From Chitinophaga sp. HK235 (GTDB lineage Bacteria; Bacteroidota; Bacteroidia; Chitinophagales; Chitinophagaceae): a stretch of 64,000 nt of DNA. Numbering within the stretch: the first letter of the stretch is position 1; each line of letters opens with the position of its first letter. Position numbers and translations under genes: made by a program. The notes under the pieces were generated by a model. That model made no database searches, was not told where the DNA came from, and saw only the letters and a program-made list of their open reading frames with translations. Of the stretch, positions 16,996-25,983 are shown in pieces. The stretch lies in the NCBI RefSeq assembly GCF_018255755.1, contig NZ_CP073766.1, positions 4,524,501 to 4,588,500 of the forward strand, in the 5' to 3' direction.

Positions 16996-18135
16996 TTATC
17001 TTAGTACCTCTCTCGCGATCACGATCTTCTGTATCTCTGAAGTACCCTCTCCGATAGTGCATAATTTTGCATCTCGATAATATTTTTCTACCGGGAAGTC
17101 TTTGGTATAGCCATATCCGCCGAAAATCTGCACTGCATCGTTGGCTACCCTCACCGCTACTTCCGAGGCGTAATATTTAGCCATAGCGGCTTCTTTGGTC
17201 ATTTTTACATGCCTGTTCTTCATATCAGCGGCCTGGAGGGTCAGCAGAGTGGCGGCCTCGATATCCGTAGCCATGTCTGCCAGTTTAAAGGATATTCCCT
17301 GGAAGGCAGCGATAGGCTTATCAAATTGGTGGCGTTCCTGGGCGTATTTTACGGCAGCATCCCGCGCACCCATGGCAATACCCAGCGAAAGCGCGGCAAT
17401 CGAAATACGGCCTCCGTCCAGCACTTTCATGGACTGTATAAAACCGTCTCCTTCAGCCCCCAGCATATTGGCTGCCGGTATGCGACAATTATCAAATATC
17501 ATTTCGGCTGTTTCGGATGCCCGCATGCCCAGCTTATTCTCTTTTTTACCACCACTGAAACCCGGTGTACCTTTCTCTACCACAAAGGCAGTCATACCAT
17601 GACTATCTCTCACATTGCCGGTACGGGCAATCACTACGGCCACATCACAACTTCTGCCATGTGTGATCCAGCATTTGGTACCGTTCAGTACCCAGTGGTC
17701 GCCGTCCTTTTTGGCTACACATTTCATGTTCATAGCATCAGAACCGGTATTGGGCTCTGTGAGGCCCCACGCTCCAATCCATTCGGCAGAAGCCAGCTTT
17801 GGCAGATAGCGCTTTTTCTGCTCTTCGTTGCCGAATTGCAGGATATGGCCGGTACATAAAGAGTTATGTGCTGCCACACTCAGTCCGATAGCGCCACAGA
17901 AACGGGCTATCTCGCTGACTACTGTTACATATTCCAGGTACCCCATACCACTGCCTCCATACTCCTGTGGCACCAGCACCCCCATTAATCCCAGCCCACC
18001 CAGTTGTTTGAAAAGGTCTACAGGAAACTCCTGTTTTTCATCCCACTCCAACACGTGTGGTGCAATATGTGTTTTTCCGAAATCCCGGATCATCTGGGCA
18101 ATCTGTTGCTGCATATCCGTAGGCTCAAAATTCAT
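16996..18135 (-). CDS. Acyl-CoA dehydrogenase
   Basis: A 379-residue flavoprotein with the N-terminal helical domain, the middle beta domain (WGLTEPNTGSDA, FAD/substrate signature) and the C-terminal domain with QIFGGYGYTKDFPVEKYYRDAK and IGEGTSEIQ. The family oxidises acyl-CoA to enoyl-CoA in fatty-acid or branched-chain amino-acid breakdown; the substrate is unclear from sequence. It starts 11 bases after the helix-hairpin-helix gene on the same strand, probably in one transcript. Confidence 0.93.
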   Translation of the reverse strand: MNFEPTDMQQQIAQMIRDFGKTHIAPHVLEWDEKQEFPVDLFKQLGGLGLMGVLVPQEYGGSGMGYLEYVTVVSEIARFCGAIGLSVAAHNSLCTGHILQFGNEEQKKRYLPKLASAEWIGAWGLTEPNTGSDAMNMKCVAKKDGDHWVLNGTKCWITHGRSCDVAVVIARTGNVRDSHGMTAFVVEKGTPGFSGGKKENKLGMRASETAEMIFDNCRIPAANMLGAEGDGFIQSMKVLDGGRISIAALSLGIAMGARDAAVKYAQERHQFDKPIAAFQGISFKLADMATDIEAATLLTLQAADMKNRHVKMTKEAAMAKYYASEVAVRVANDAVQIFGGYGYTKDFPVEKYYRDAKLCTIGEGTSEIQKIVIAREVLR

Positions 18136-18146
18136 AACGTGCGGGT

Positions 18147-19088
18147 TTAAAAAGTGATTACAATGTAATGTTCAATTTTACGATAAATAATCTCATCCAC
18201 CAACGGCAGTTGCCGGAGCTCTTCAACATGCCGGAACCCCCCGTGGGCACTGCGATACTGTACTATCAAACGGGCCAGTTTATAACGTATATATGGATGT
18301 GCAGCCAAAGATTTTTCATCTGTGAGGTTGAGGTCTAATTTTTTTAGAGAACTATTACCGTTCTGCAAAAAAGGTTGAATTTTTTTAAAGGTACTATCCG
18401 GTAGCCCATAACATTCACCGACCTGTACGATATCATAAAACCCACCCAGCTTATCCCGGAAAGCCACGATACGCCTGGCAAACCCCGGTCCTATACCCGG
18501 CAACGACTGCCAGGTGGTGGTATCAGCGGTATTAATATCAATGATGCGGGGTGATGGCTTGGGATGGTAAGCACTGCTATCTTTTCTGTAAGTATAACCA
18601 TTATACCTGCGCTCAAAATGCAGTGTGCTGTCCGGTGCTTTCACGGGCCTCTCCTCCGGAACAATGCGGACATAGGGTTGCAGTTGCCGGCACAACACAG
18701 GCGGCAGTCCGTATATCCGTTGCAGATCCATTGCCTGCCGGAACCGCCCTCCTTTCTCCAGATAACGGGCAATGGTGGCCGCAGTACAGGCACTGACACC
18801 CAGTTGCTGCCATCCGGCTGCAGACAAGGTATTGGGATCAAAATAAAAAAGCGTGGGCTGTGATGTATGGCCATACGGGGCTGCTACTTCCGCACTGTCT
18901 GCCTGCAGGGCCTCCAGCGCCCGCAGGGCGCTATAAAAACCAATAGTATCGGCAACGGCTGTACGATGAAAATGCGCCCACCAATGCGGCAGCCGGCTGG
19001 TAAAGAGTATCAGCAGCAGCAACAACAAAATGCCGGCACGTTCCTTCCGGGAGAAATGAAATAAAGCTTTCAGAAAGGGCTTACGCAT
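18147..19088 (-). CDS. Membrane-anchored helix-hairpin-helix protein, ComEA-like
   Basis: A 313-residue protein with one N-terminal membrane helix (about 18-32, GILLLLLLILF) and three helix-hairpin-helix units: LSAAGWQQLGVSACTAATI (about 90-130), INTADTTTWQSLPGIGPG (about 195-245) and LNLTDEKSLAAHPYI (about 255-310). The second has the classical LPGIG hairpin. HhH domains bind DNA non-specifically, as in ComEA of DNA uptake systems, and the anchor would place the domains outside the inner membrane. No other competence gene lies nearby. The small gap to the acyl-CoA dehydrogenase suggests co-transcription without a functional link. Confidence 0.8.
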   Translation of the reverse strand: MRKPFLKALFHFSRKERAGILLLLLLILFTSRLPHWWAHFHRTAVADTIGFYSALRALEALQADSAEVAAPYGHTSQPTLFYFDPNTLSAAGWQQLGVSACTAATIARYLEKGGRFRQAMDLQRIYGLPPVLCRQLQPYVRIVPEERPVKAPDSTLHFERRYNGYTYRKDSSAYHPKPSPRIIDINTADTTTWQSLPGIGPGFARRIVAFRDKLGGFYDIVQVGECYGLPDSTFKKIQPFLQNGNSSLKKLDLNLTDEKSLAAHPYIRYKLARLIVQYRSAHGGFRHVEELRQLPLVDEIIYRKIEHYIVITF

Positions 19089-19154
19089 GGGGTAACATTC
19101 AGCCCCAAGATAAAAAACAGGAAAATGAAAACTGTTAACAGGAAGTAAATGCCC

Positions 19155-19916
19155 TTATATTTCCAGGGTAAGCCCGTCATAGGCCAGCGCCATGCCATCA
19201 GGCAACTCTTTCATCACCTCATCATGCAATCCCAGCTGGTGACTGATATGGGTAAAATACACCTGTGGCACATCCAGCTCTTTTCCCAGTGCAATGGCTT
19301 CTTCCAGCGTAAAGTGAGAGATATGTTTTTCCTTCCTCAGCGCATTCAGTACCAGCACTTTGGAGCCGCGGATTTTTTCCTTCTCTTCCGGTGCGATAAA
19401 GTTGGCGTCGGTGATATAAGTGAAGTCATGGATACGGAATCCCATCACCGGCATCTTATAGTGCATCACCTGTATCGGCGTGATAGTCAGGCCATTCACC
19501 GCAAAAGGCTCGTCATCAATGGATTTCAGCGTGATCTCCGGAATACCGGGATATTTAAAATCAGCAAACGCATAGGCAAACTCCCGCATGATAACATTCT
19601 GCGAGAATTCAGTTGCATAGATATCGATGGCGCCCTGCTGGAAAAAATTGAATGCCCGGATGTCGTCCATCCCGGCGATATGATCTTTATGTGAATGGGT
19701 GATCAATACTGCTTCCAGGTGTTTTACCTGTGCCCGCAGCATCTGATAGCGGAAATCGGGGGTGGTGTCCACCACTATATTGCCTGCTCCTGAGGAGATA
19801 AAAATGCTGCTCCTTAAACGCTTGTCTTTGGGATTGGAAGATGTACATACTTCACAACCACAAGCTATAACCGGTACTCCCTGCGATGTGCCTGTTCCAA
19901 GAAATGTGACTTTCAT
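19155..19916 (-). CDS. PhnP-like metallo-beta-lactamase-fold hydrolase
   Basis: A 253-residue protein starting MKVTFLGTGTSQGVPVIACG, from the ATG at 19916. An upstream in-frame ATG at 19970 would overlap the preceding gene. The metal motif is HSHKDHIAG (HxHxDH), and CGCEVC near residue 20 resembles the extra zinc site of PhnP. PhnP-like enzymes are cyclic phosphodiesterases; in Bacteroidota they are widespread outside phosphonate operons. It follows the 106-residue protein by 7 bases and lies downstream of porX. Confidence 0.85.
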   Translation of the reverse strand: MKVTFLGTGTSQGVPVIACGCEVCTSSNPKDKRLRSSIFISSGAGNIVVDTTPDFRYQMLRAQVKHLEAVLITHSHKDHIAGMDDIRAFNFFQQGAIDIYATEFSQNVIMREFAYAFADFKYPGIPEITLKSIDDEPFAVNGLTITPIQVMHYKMPVMGFRIHDFTYITDANFIAPEEKEKIRGSKVLVLNALRKEKHISHFTLEEAIALGKELDVPQVYFTHISHQLGLHDEVMKELPDGMALAYDGLTLEI

Positions 19917-19923
19917 CCGATGG

Positions 19924-20244
19924 TTAGTTTTCTGGTGCCTCTTCCCCGACGGTGGCTGCTTCATCGGCATCCGGCACGGGTTTGCTGTTCAGGATCTGTT
20001 TATAGAGCTTGTGCGATTCTGCAGTCAGCAGCTCCTCATCCAGCGGAAGCGTGGATAAGATATCCAGCAGCGTGTTAATACGGCCTTCCAGGTTCAGAAA
20101 CTTGTTGATCACTACAACCCTTTTGGCTTCAAGGATACAATAACCGGAAGTAAAAGAACCTTTCTCAAAACGCAGTATGTACTTGGCATCGTCGAAAATC
20201 TTCTCCAGCTTGGTCAGGTTACCAGGTGTGATCTTAATGTTCAT
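19924..20244 (-). CDS. Small conserved protein between porX and PhnP-like gene
   Basis: A 106-residue protein starting MNIKITPGNLTKLEKIFDDA. The N-terminal two thirds is compact with alternating beta and helix (YILRFEKGSFTSGYCILEAKRVVVINKFLNLEGRINTLLDIL), and the last 25 residues are acidic and probably disordered. No signal peptide or known catalytic motif is visible. It sits 22 bases after porX and 7 bases before the PhnP-like hydrolase, so the three are likely one operon. The function is not known to me. Confidence 0.75.
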   Translation of the reverse strand: MNIKITPGNLTKLEKIFDDAKYILRFEKGSFTSGYCILEAKRVVVINKFLNLEGRINTLLDILSTLPLDEELLTAESHKLYKQILNSKPVPDADEAATVGEEAPEN

Positions 20245-20266
20245 ACTACAAATGTAACTAAAAGAA

Positions 20267-21820
20267 TCACTTCGATACCATTCTTACCACGGGCACAATC
20301 ATTTCTTCCAGCGAAATACCGCCATGCTGGAAGGTATTGCGGTAGTAGTTCACGAAGTAGTTGTAGTTGTTGGGATAACACAGATAACCATCTCCCTTGG
20401 CGAAGATATACGACGAATTGACGTTGGGCTTGGGCAGGCCGGCATCGCGCGGATCGCGGAAGGCCAGTACTTCCTTGGCGTCGTAGTTGAGGTTACGGCC
20501 GTGTTTATAGCGAAGGTTGGTGGTGGTTTGTTTGTCACCGATCACTTTTACCGGTGTTTTTACCCTTACGCTGCCATGATCGGTGGCGATGATCAGATTG
20601 ATCTTTTTGTCGCTGATCCGTTTGAGGGCCTGATGCAGCGGACTGTGTTCAAACCAGCTGGCTGTCAGGGAACGATAAGATGCTTCATCACTGGCCAGTT
20701 CTTTCAGCACTTCCATCTCGGTGCGGGCATGACTGAGCATGTCCACAAAGTTGTATACGATAATGCTCAACGGATAATCCATCAGATTATGGATGTTGTT
20801 CAGCATATGCTGTGCGTCGGTATGGTTGGTGACCTTGGTGTAGGAAAACCGCGGGTCCATTCTCAGGCGCTGCAGCTGGCCTGCGAAAAACTTCTCTTCA
20901 TAGAGGTTCTTTCCTCCTTCTTCGTCATCATTTTTCCATTCTTCCGGGAACTTGTGTTCGATATCTATCGGCAGCATGCCGGCAAAAATGGCGTTGCGGC
21001 TGTATTGTGTGCTGGTAGGGAGTATGCTGTAAAAAGTATCTTCTTCGACCACCCGGAAAGATTCCTGGAAAATGGGCAGTATCGCTTTAAACTGGTCAAG
21101 GCGCAGGTTATCGATCAGCAGAAACACATTGGGCACTTCAGGGTCCAGGAAGGGCACAATCTTTTTACTGAAGAGCGTATGTGACATCACTGGTGCATCG
21201 GTGGTTTTAGGATGCAGCCAGTTGGAGTAATTACGGCTGATGAATTTGGCGAATTCCGTATTGGCCTCAGCTTTCTGGGTATTAAACACTTCCAGCATTT
21301 CAGGGCTGTTGGCCTTGGTCATTTCCATTTCCCAGTAAACAAGCTTTTTGTAGATCTCCATCCACTCGTTGTGATCGGGGTTGGAGCTGAGGGCCATAAA
21401 CAGGGACCGGAATTCCTGCTGGTAGGCGGTGGTGGTTTTTTCGGCCACCAGCCTTTTGTTGTCGATGATTTTTTTGAGCGATAATAATACCTGATTGGGA
21501 TTGACAGGTTTGATGAGATAATCGGTGATCTGGGAGCCGATGGCATCGTCCATCACGTTTTCTGCCTCATTTTTAGTGATCATCACTACAGGGATCTGCT
21601 GGTCTATCTCCTTGATTTTGCCCAGTGTTTCCAGGCCGGTGATGCCGGGCATGGATTCATCGAGGAGTACCACGTCTACCACCTGTTCTTTCAGGAATTC
21701 AAGTGCATCATATCCGTTGGTGAGAGCAGACACCTTGTACCCCTTGCTTTCCAGAAAGATGATCTGTGATTTTAAAGATTCGATTTCATCATCTACCCAA
21801 AGTATATTTATCTGGCTCAT
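20267..21820 (-). CDS. porX: PorX-type response regulator with PglZ domain
   Basis: A 517-residue protein from ATG 21820 (MSQINILWVDDEIESLK); a further 17 codons upstream look non-coding. Residues 1-120 form a receiver domain with phospho-acceptor D54 (VLLDESMP) and K in LIKPVNP. A helical linker and a PglZ domain of the alkaline-phosphatase superfamily follow: NVFLLIDNLRLDQF, the Thr-bearing ILPTSTQYSRN and the metal site IIATDHGS. In Porphyromonas and Flavobacterium PorX regulates the type IX secretion system, and its PglZ domain is a zinc-dependent phosphodiesterase. No PorY kinase is nearby. It is divergent from the HD-lpx operon. Confidence 0.93.
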   Translation of the reverse strand: MSQINILWVDDEIESLKSQIIFLESKGYKVSALTNGYDALEFLKEQVVDVVLLDESMPGITGLETLGKIKEIDQQIPVVMITKNEAENVMDDAIGSQITDYLIKPVNPNQVLLSLKKIIDNKRLVAEKTTTAYQQEFRSLFMALSSNPDHNEWMEIYKKLVYWEMEMTKANSPEMLEVFNTQKAEANTEFAKFISRNYSNWLHPKTTDAPVMSHTLFSKKIVPFLDPEVPNVFLLIDNLRLDQFKAILPIFQESFRVVEEDTFYSILPTSTQYSRNAIFAGMLPIDIEHKFPEEWKNDDEEGGKNLYEEKFFAGQLQRLRMDPRFSYTKVTNHTDAQHMLNNIHNLMDYPLSIIVYNFVDMLSHARTEMEVLKELASDEASYRSLTASWFEHSPLHQALKRISDKKINLIIATDHGSVRVKTPVKVIGDKQTTTNLRYKHGRNLNYDAKEVLAFRDPRDAGLPKPNVNSSYIFAKGDGYLCYPNNYNYFVNYYRNTFQHGGISLEEMIVPVVRMVSK

Positions 21821-22160
21821 AGTTCGGTTTAAGGTTGCGGAAAACAGAAAATTACCGCTATTTTCTGTCAAAAATCATTCCCTGCAATATATAAGGCGGT
21901 AATTATATGTTAAAAATGGGCCCCTGTTATAAAATCCCGGTCTAAAAAGCGGGTCGCTCCCCAAAGTTAATTACCTTCGCGTATAACAATTTTCTACCTG
22001 TAACCTACCAATTGTTTTTACTGTAATAGGGGTTTTCCCCTGGCAAAAGCGTCATTATAAGTAAAAAAAATACATATAATTAATTCATAGTGTAGTTTTG
22101 TGTAATATCACTATGAATTTCAGGTGCGCATAGGCATTTGAAATTGAATAATCTGATGCA
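21821..22160. promoter_or_regulatory. Divergent control region of porX and the HD-lpx operon
   Basis: This non-coding stretch holds a small hairpin AGGGG-TTTT-CCCCT at 22028-22041. An 11-bp perfect inverted repeat AATTCATAGTG / CACTATGAATT (22082-22092 and 22109-22119) closely brackets TAGTTTTG (22093-22100), an exact -7 TAnnTTTG element pointing toward the HD gene. A protein bound to the dyad would cover the promoter core. No matching element was pinned down for porX. Confidence 0.5.
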
Positions 22161-23387
22161 ATGACCGAACGCAAGCGAAAAATTGTTAATGATCCGGTGT
22201 ATGGCTTTATTACCATAGATCACCCGTTGATTTTTAAACTCCTTTCACATCCCTGTTATCAGCGTTTACGCAGGATCCACCAGATGGCCCTGGCACACCT
22301 GGTATATCCGGGGGCAATGCATACGCGTTTTCATCATAGCCTGGGCGCCTACCACCTCATGACCATGGCCCTTCAGGAACTGAAGAGCAAAGGCGTGGAA
22401 ATCACTACAGAAGAAGAAGTTGCTGCCAAACTCGCCATCCTGCTGCACGATGTAGGTCATGGTCCCTATTCCCATGCTTTGGAGAATGGTATTATTGAAG
22501 GGGTGTCTCACGAAGCCATTTCCCAGTGGCTGATGGAAGACCTGAACAACCAAATGGACGGTGCCCTGTCACTCACCCTCGATATTTTTAATGGCCGTTA
22601 TCATAAAAAGTTCCTGCATCAGCTGGTTTCCAGCCAGTTGGATGTAGACCGGATGGATTATCTCAACCGTGACAGTTTCTTTACCGGGGTGGCTGAAGGC
22701 ACCATCGGTTATGACCGTATCATCAAGATGCTGACCGTTCACCAGGGAGAACTGATGGTGGAGGAGAAAGGTATCTATTCCATTGAAAAATTTATTGTGG
22801 CCCGCCGCCTGATGTACTGGCAGGTATACCTGCACAAAACGGTACTCAGTGCGGAAAACATGCTGGTCAAAATACTCGTCCGCGCAAAGGCACTGGCCCA
22901 GGACGGCCAACAGCTGTTTTGTTCGCCGGCGCTGGCCTATTTCCTGTATAATACCGTTACCAAAGACAATTTTGAAAGAGAGCCGGATTGTTTGAAATTA
23001 TTCTGCGCACTGGACGATTATGATATCATGGGCGCAATCAAAGTCTGGTCAGAACACCCGGACAAAGTCCTGTCACTCTTATGTAAATGGCTCATTAACA
23101 GGGAATTGTTTAAAGTCGTACTGAGTAATGAACCATTCGACAACAGTGCAGTGGACCTGCTGCGGCAAGAGGTGGCACAAAAATGGCAGATAGCAGACGG
23201 CGACCTGGACTATTTTGTTTTTACCGACGTGGCCACTTTAAGGGCATATAATGTAAACGATGAGAAGATCAATATCCTGTTTAAAGACGGAACTGTAAAA
23301 GACATTTCCTCGATAGATAATGCATTGATTAGTCACACACTGGCTATACCGGTAAAAAAATTCTACATTTGTCATCCAAAAATCTAG
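22161..23387 (+). CDS. HD-domain phosphohydrolase, dGTPase-like
   Basis: A 408-residue protein. The HD signature is complete: H in RFHHSLGAYHL, HD in AILLHDVGHGPYSH and a later D in SSQLDVDRMDYLNRDSF. This pattern matches the SAMHD1/dGTP triphosphohydrolase-like family that hydrolyses (deoxy)nucleotides. It precedes lpxD by 85 bases on the same strand, divergent from porX; this order is common in Bacteroidota. The substrate is not established. Confidence 0.88.
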   Translation: MTERKRKIVNDPVYGFITIDHPLIFKLLSHPCYQRLRRIHQMALAHLVYPGAMHTRFHHSLGAYHLMTMALQELKSKGVEITTEEEVAAKLAILLHDVGHGPYSHALENGIIEGVSHEAISQWLMEDLNNQMDGALSLTLDIFNGRYHKKFLHQLVSSQLDVDRMDYLNRDSFFTGVAEGTIGYDRIIKMLTVHQGELMVEEKGIYSIEKFIVARRLMYWQVYLHKTVLSAENMLVKILVRAKALAQDGQQLFCSPALAYFLYNTVTKDNFEREPDCLKLFCALDDYDIMGAIKVWSEHPDKVLSLLCKWLINRELFKVVLSNEPFDNSAVDLLRQEVAQKWQIADGDLDYFVFTDVATLRAYNVNDEKINILFKDGTVKDISSIDNALISHTLAIPVKKFYICHPKI

Positions 23388-23472
23388 GCTAACAACGTTT
23401 TAGGGTATTAAAATGTTAAAAAATAAATTAATAAATCCGGAGTAGGCCTGGAAAACATTACAAATATTATTT

Positions 23473-24522
23473 ATGCAATTTAGCGCATTACAGTTAGCGA
23501 CCATGTTAGATGGTAAGCTGGAGGGAAATCCGGACGCGAAGGTGAGCAACATCGCCAAAATCGAAGAAGCAGGTGAAGGGATGCTCAGTTTTATTGCCAA
23601 CCCTAAGTACGAAGAGTTTATATATACTACCAAAGCATCCATTCTGATTGTGAATGAAAGCCTGGTAACCGAGAAGCCGGTACACTCCACCCTGATCCGG
23701 GTAAAGGATGCCTATAGCAGCTTTGCGCTGTTGCTGGAAAAATACCGGTACCTGACCGGCAACAAATCCGGCATACAACAGCCTTCCTATATCCCTTCGT
23801 CTGTAAAAATGGGAGAAAACGTGTTTGTCGGCGCTTTTGCCTACCTGGGTGAAAATGTAGTGCTGGGCAACAACGTAAAAATATATCCGGGCGTTTACCT
23901 GGGCGAAAATGTGGTGGTGAACAATGACGCGGTACTGTACCCCGGCGTAAAAGTATACGACAACTGTATTGTAGGCAGCCGTGTGATCCTGCACGCTGGT
24001 TGCGTAATCGGCGGCGACGGCTTTGGTTTTGCGCCTCAGCCCGATGGTTCCTATAAAAAAGTGCCTCAGATCGGTAACGTCATCATCCATGACGACGTGG
24101 AAATCGGTGCCAACACCACCATCGACAGAGCCACAATGGGCTCTACCATTATCCGTCAGGGCGTGAAACTGGACAACCTGATCCAGGTAGCGCACAATGT
24201 GGATATCGGTACCAATACCGTGATCGCTGCACAGACCGGCGTTTCCGGCAGCACCAAAATAGGCCAGAACTGCGTAATCGGCGGCCAGGTGGGCATGGTA
24301 GGTCATATCCACATTGCCGATGGCACCAAAATCAACGCCCAGAGCGGACTTTCCAAATCTATCAGTGTGCCCAACTCATCTCTGACCGGCTCTCCTGCGT
24401 ATGATTATAAAAGTTCGCTGAAAAGTCAGGCAATTTTTAGAAATTTGCCGGACCTTGAAAAACGCGTGAAAGAATTAGAGGAGATGGTAAAACAACTGTT
24501 ACAGGAAAAAGCAGGGGTTTAA
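23473..24522 (+). CDS. lpxD: UDP-3-O-acylglucosamine N-acyltransferase
   Basis: A 349-residue left-handed beta-helix enzyme. The N-terminal uridine-binding domain (about 1-100) leads into hexapeptide repeats (V/I-x-x-N/D-x-x) from about 100 to 310 and a C-terminal helix (LEKRVKELEEMVKQLL). The catalytic His lies in IQVAHNVDIG. It adds the third acyl chain in lipid A synthesis, after LpxC. The next gene is lpxC-fabZ and then lpxA. Confidence 0.95.
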   Translation: MQFSALQLATMLDGKLEGNPDAKVSNIAKIEEAGEGMLSFIANPKYEEFIYTTKASILIVNESLVTEKPVHSTLIRVKDAYSSFALLLEKYRYLTGNKSGIQQPSYIPSSVKMGENVFVGAFAYLGENVVLGNNVKIYPGVYLGENVVVNNDAVLYPGVKVYDNCIVGSRVILHAGCVIGGDGFGFAPQPDGSYKKVPQIGNVIIHDDVEIGANTTIDRATMGSTIIRQGVKLDNLIQVAHNVDIGTNTVIAAQTGVSGSTKIGQNCVIGGQVGMVGHIHIADGTKINAQSGLSKSISVPNSSLTGSPAYDYKSSLKSQAIFRNLPDLEKRVKELEEMVKQLLQEKAGV

Positions 24523-24559
24523 AATAATCTGAAGATCAAATAGTTATACATTAGTTAAT

Positions 24560-25978
24560 ATGATTGAAAATCAACAGTTGCAGAACCAGCATACCCTGAA
24601 AGGCGAGATCAGCATTTCGGGCGTAGGTTTGCATACAGGAGCCAGTGTAAACATGACACTGAAGCCGGCATCGCCAGGCTTCGGTATCAAATTCCAACGT
24701 GTAGACCTGCCTAACCAGCCCGTTGTGAAAGCAGACGTGGACTACGTGGTAGACACAGCCCGCGGTACCACGCTGGAACATAATGGCGCCCGTGTAAGCA
24801 CGGTAGAGCACCTGCTGGCCGCCCTGGTAGGCACCGGTGTAGACAACATACTGATCGAACTGGACGGTCCGGAAATTCCTATCATGGACGGCAGCTCCCT
24901 TCCTTTTATCGAAGAAATCGAAAGAGTAGGGATACTGGACCAGGACGCCAAAAAGATCTATTATACTATAGATACCAACATCACTTATTACGACGAGCAG
25001 AAAAAAGTAGAGATGGTTGCCCTTCCGGCACTGGACTACCGCATTACCTGCCTGATCGACTTTAATTCTCCGGTACTGGGCACCCAGCACGCGAAGATGA
25101 AAGGCATTGAACAGTTCAAATCTGAAATTGCCTCCTCCCGCACCTTCTGCTTCCTGCACGAACTGGAATACCTGCTGAATAACAACCTGATCAAAGGTGG
25201 TGATATCAACAACGCCATCGTGGTGGTAGACCGCGCGGTAACTGAAGACGATATGTCCCGCCTCGCCAAAGCCTTTAACCGCGATACGATCTCAGTACAG
25301 CGGGAAGGTATCCTCAACAACATCGAGCTGCGTTTCCCGAATGAACCAGCACGCCACAAACTGCTCGACGTAGTAGGCGATCTGGCCCTGATAGGTTATC
25401 CTATCAAGGCGCATATCATTGCCAACCGTCCCGGACACGCTTCCAACGTGGAGTTTGCCCGCAAGATCAAGGCATATATCAAAAAGAACAAACACAATAA
25501 AGACGTACCAGTATACGATCCGAACCAGCCACCAATCTTCGATACACCCCGTATCGAAAGAACACTGCCGCACCGCTATCCCATGCTGCTGGTAGATAAA
25601 ATCATCGAACTGGACGAAGAACGCGTAGTAGGTATCAAAAACGTAACCTTCAACGAACACTTCTTCCAGGGCCACTTCCCGAGCAACCCGGTTATGCCCG
25701 GCGTTTTACAGCTCGAAGCACTGGCACAGGTGGGTGGTATCCTGGCGCTCAACCGCGTACCAGACCCGGAAAATTATGACACCTACTTCCTGAAAATTGA
25801 CAACTGCAAATTCAAACAGAAAGTTGTCCCGGGAGATACCATGATCCTCAAAATGGAGCTGTTAAGCCCAATCAGAAGAGGTCTTGTCGAGATGCGGGGG
25901 ACGGTTTTCATCGGCAATAAAGTTGCTACGGAAGCCGACATGATAGCACAAATTATAAAAACAAGAGAAGGCAAATAA
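24560..25978 (+). CDS. lpxC-fabZ: LpxC-FabZ fusion: deacetylase/hydroxyacyl-ACP dehydratase
   Basis: A 472-residue bifunctional enzyme. Residues 1-310 are LpxC: zinc ligands in STVEHLLAAL, and the LLDVVGDLALIG and HIIANRPGHASN blocks. Residues from about 325 to the end are FabZ: LPHRYPMLLVDKI with its catalytic His, and FFQGHFPSNPVMPGVLQLEA with the Glu. LpxC makes the committed step of lipid A synthesis and FabZ dehydrates 3-hydroxyacyl-ACP, so the fusion couples lipid A and fatty-acid supply. This fused form is typical of Bacteroidota. Confidence 0.97.
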   Translation: MIENQQLQNQHTLKGEISISGVGLHTGASVNMTLKPASPGFGIKFQRVDLPNQPVVKADVDYVVDTARGTTLEHNGARVSTVEHLLAALVGTGVDNILIELDGPEIPIMDGSSLPFIEEIERVGILDQDAKKIYYTIDTNITYYDEQKKVEMVALPALDYRITCLIDFNSPVLGTQHAKMKGIEQFKSEIASSRTFCFLHELEYLLNNNLIKGGDINNAIVVVDRAVTEDDMSRLAKAFNRDTISVQREGILNNIELRFPNEPARHKLLDVVGDLALIGYPIKAHIIANRPGHASNVEFARKIKAYIKKNKHNKDVPVYDPNQPPIFDTPRIERTLPHRYPMLLVDKIIELDEERVVGIKNVTFNEHFFQGHFPSNPVMPGVLQLEALAQVGGILALNRVPDPENYDTYFLKIDNCKFKQKVVPGDTMILKMELLSPIRRGLVEMRGTVFIGNKVATEADMIAQIIKTREGK

Positions 25979-25983
25979 AAGCA

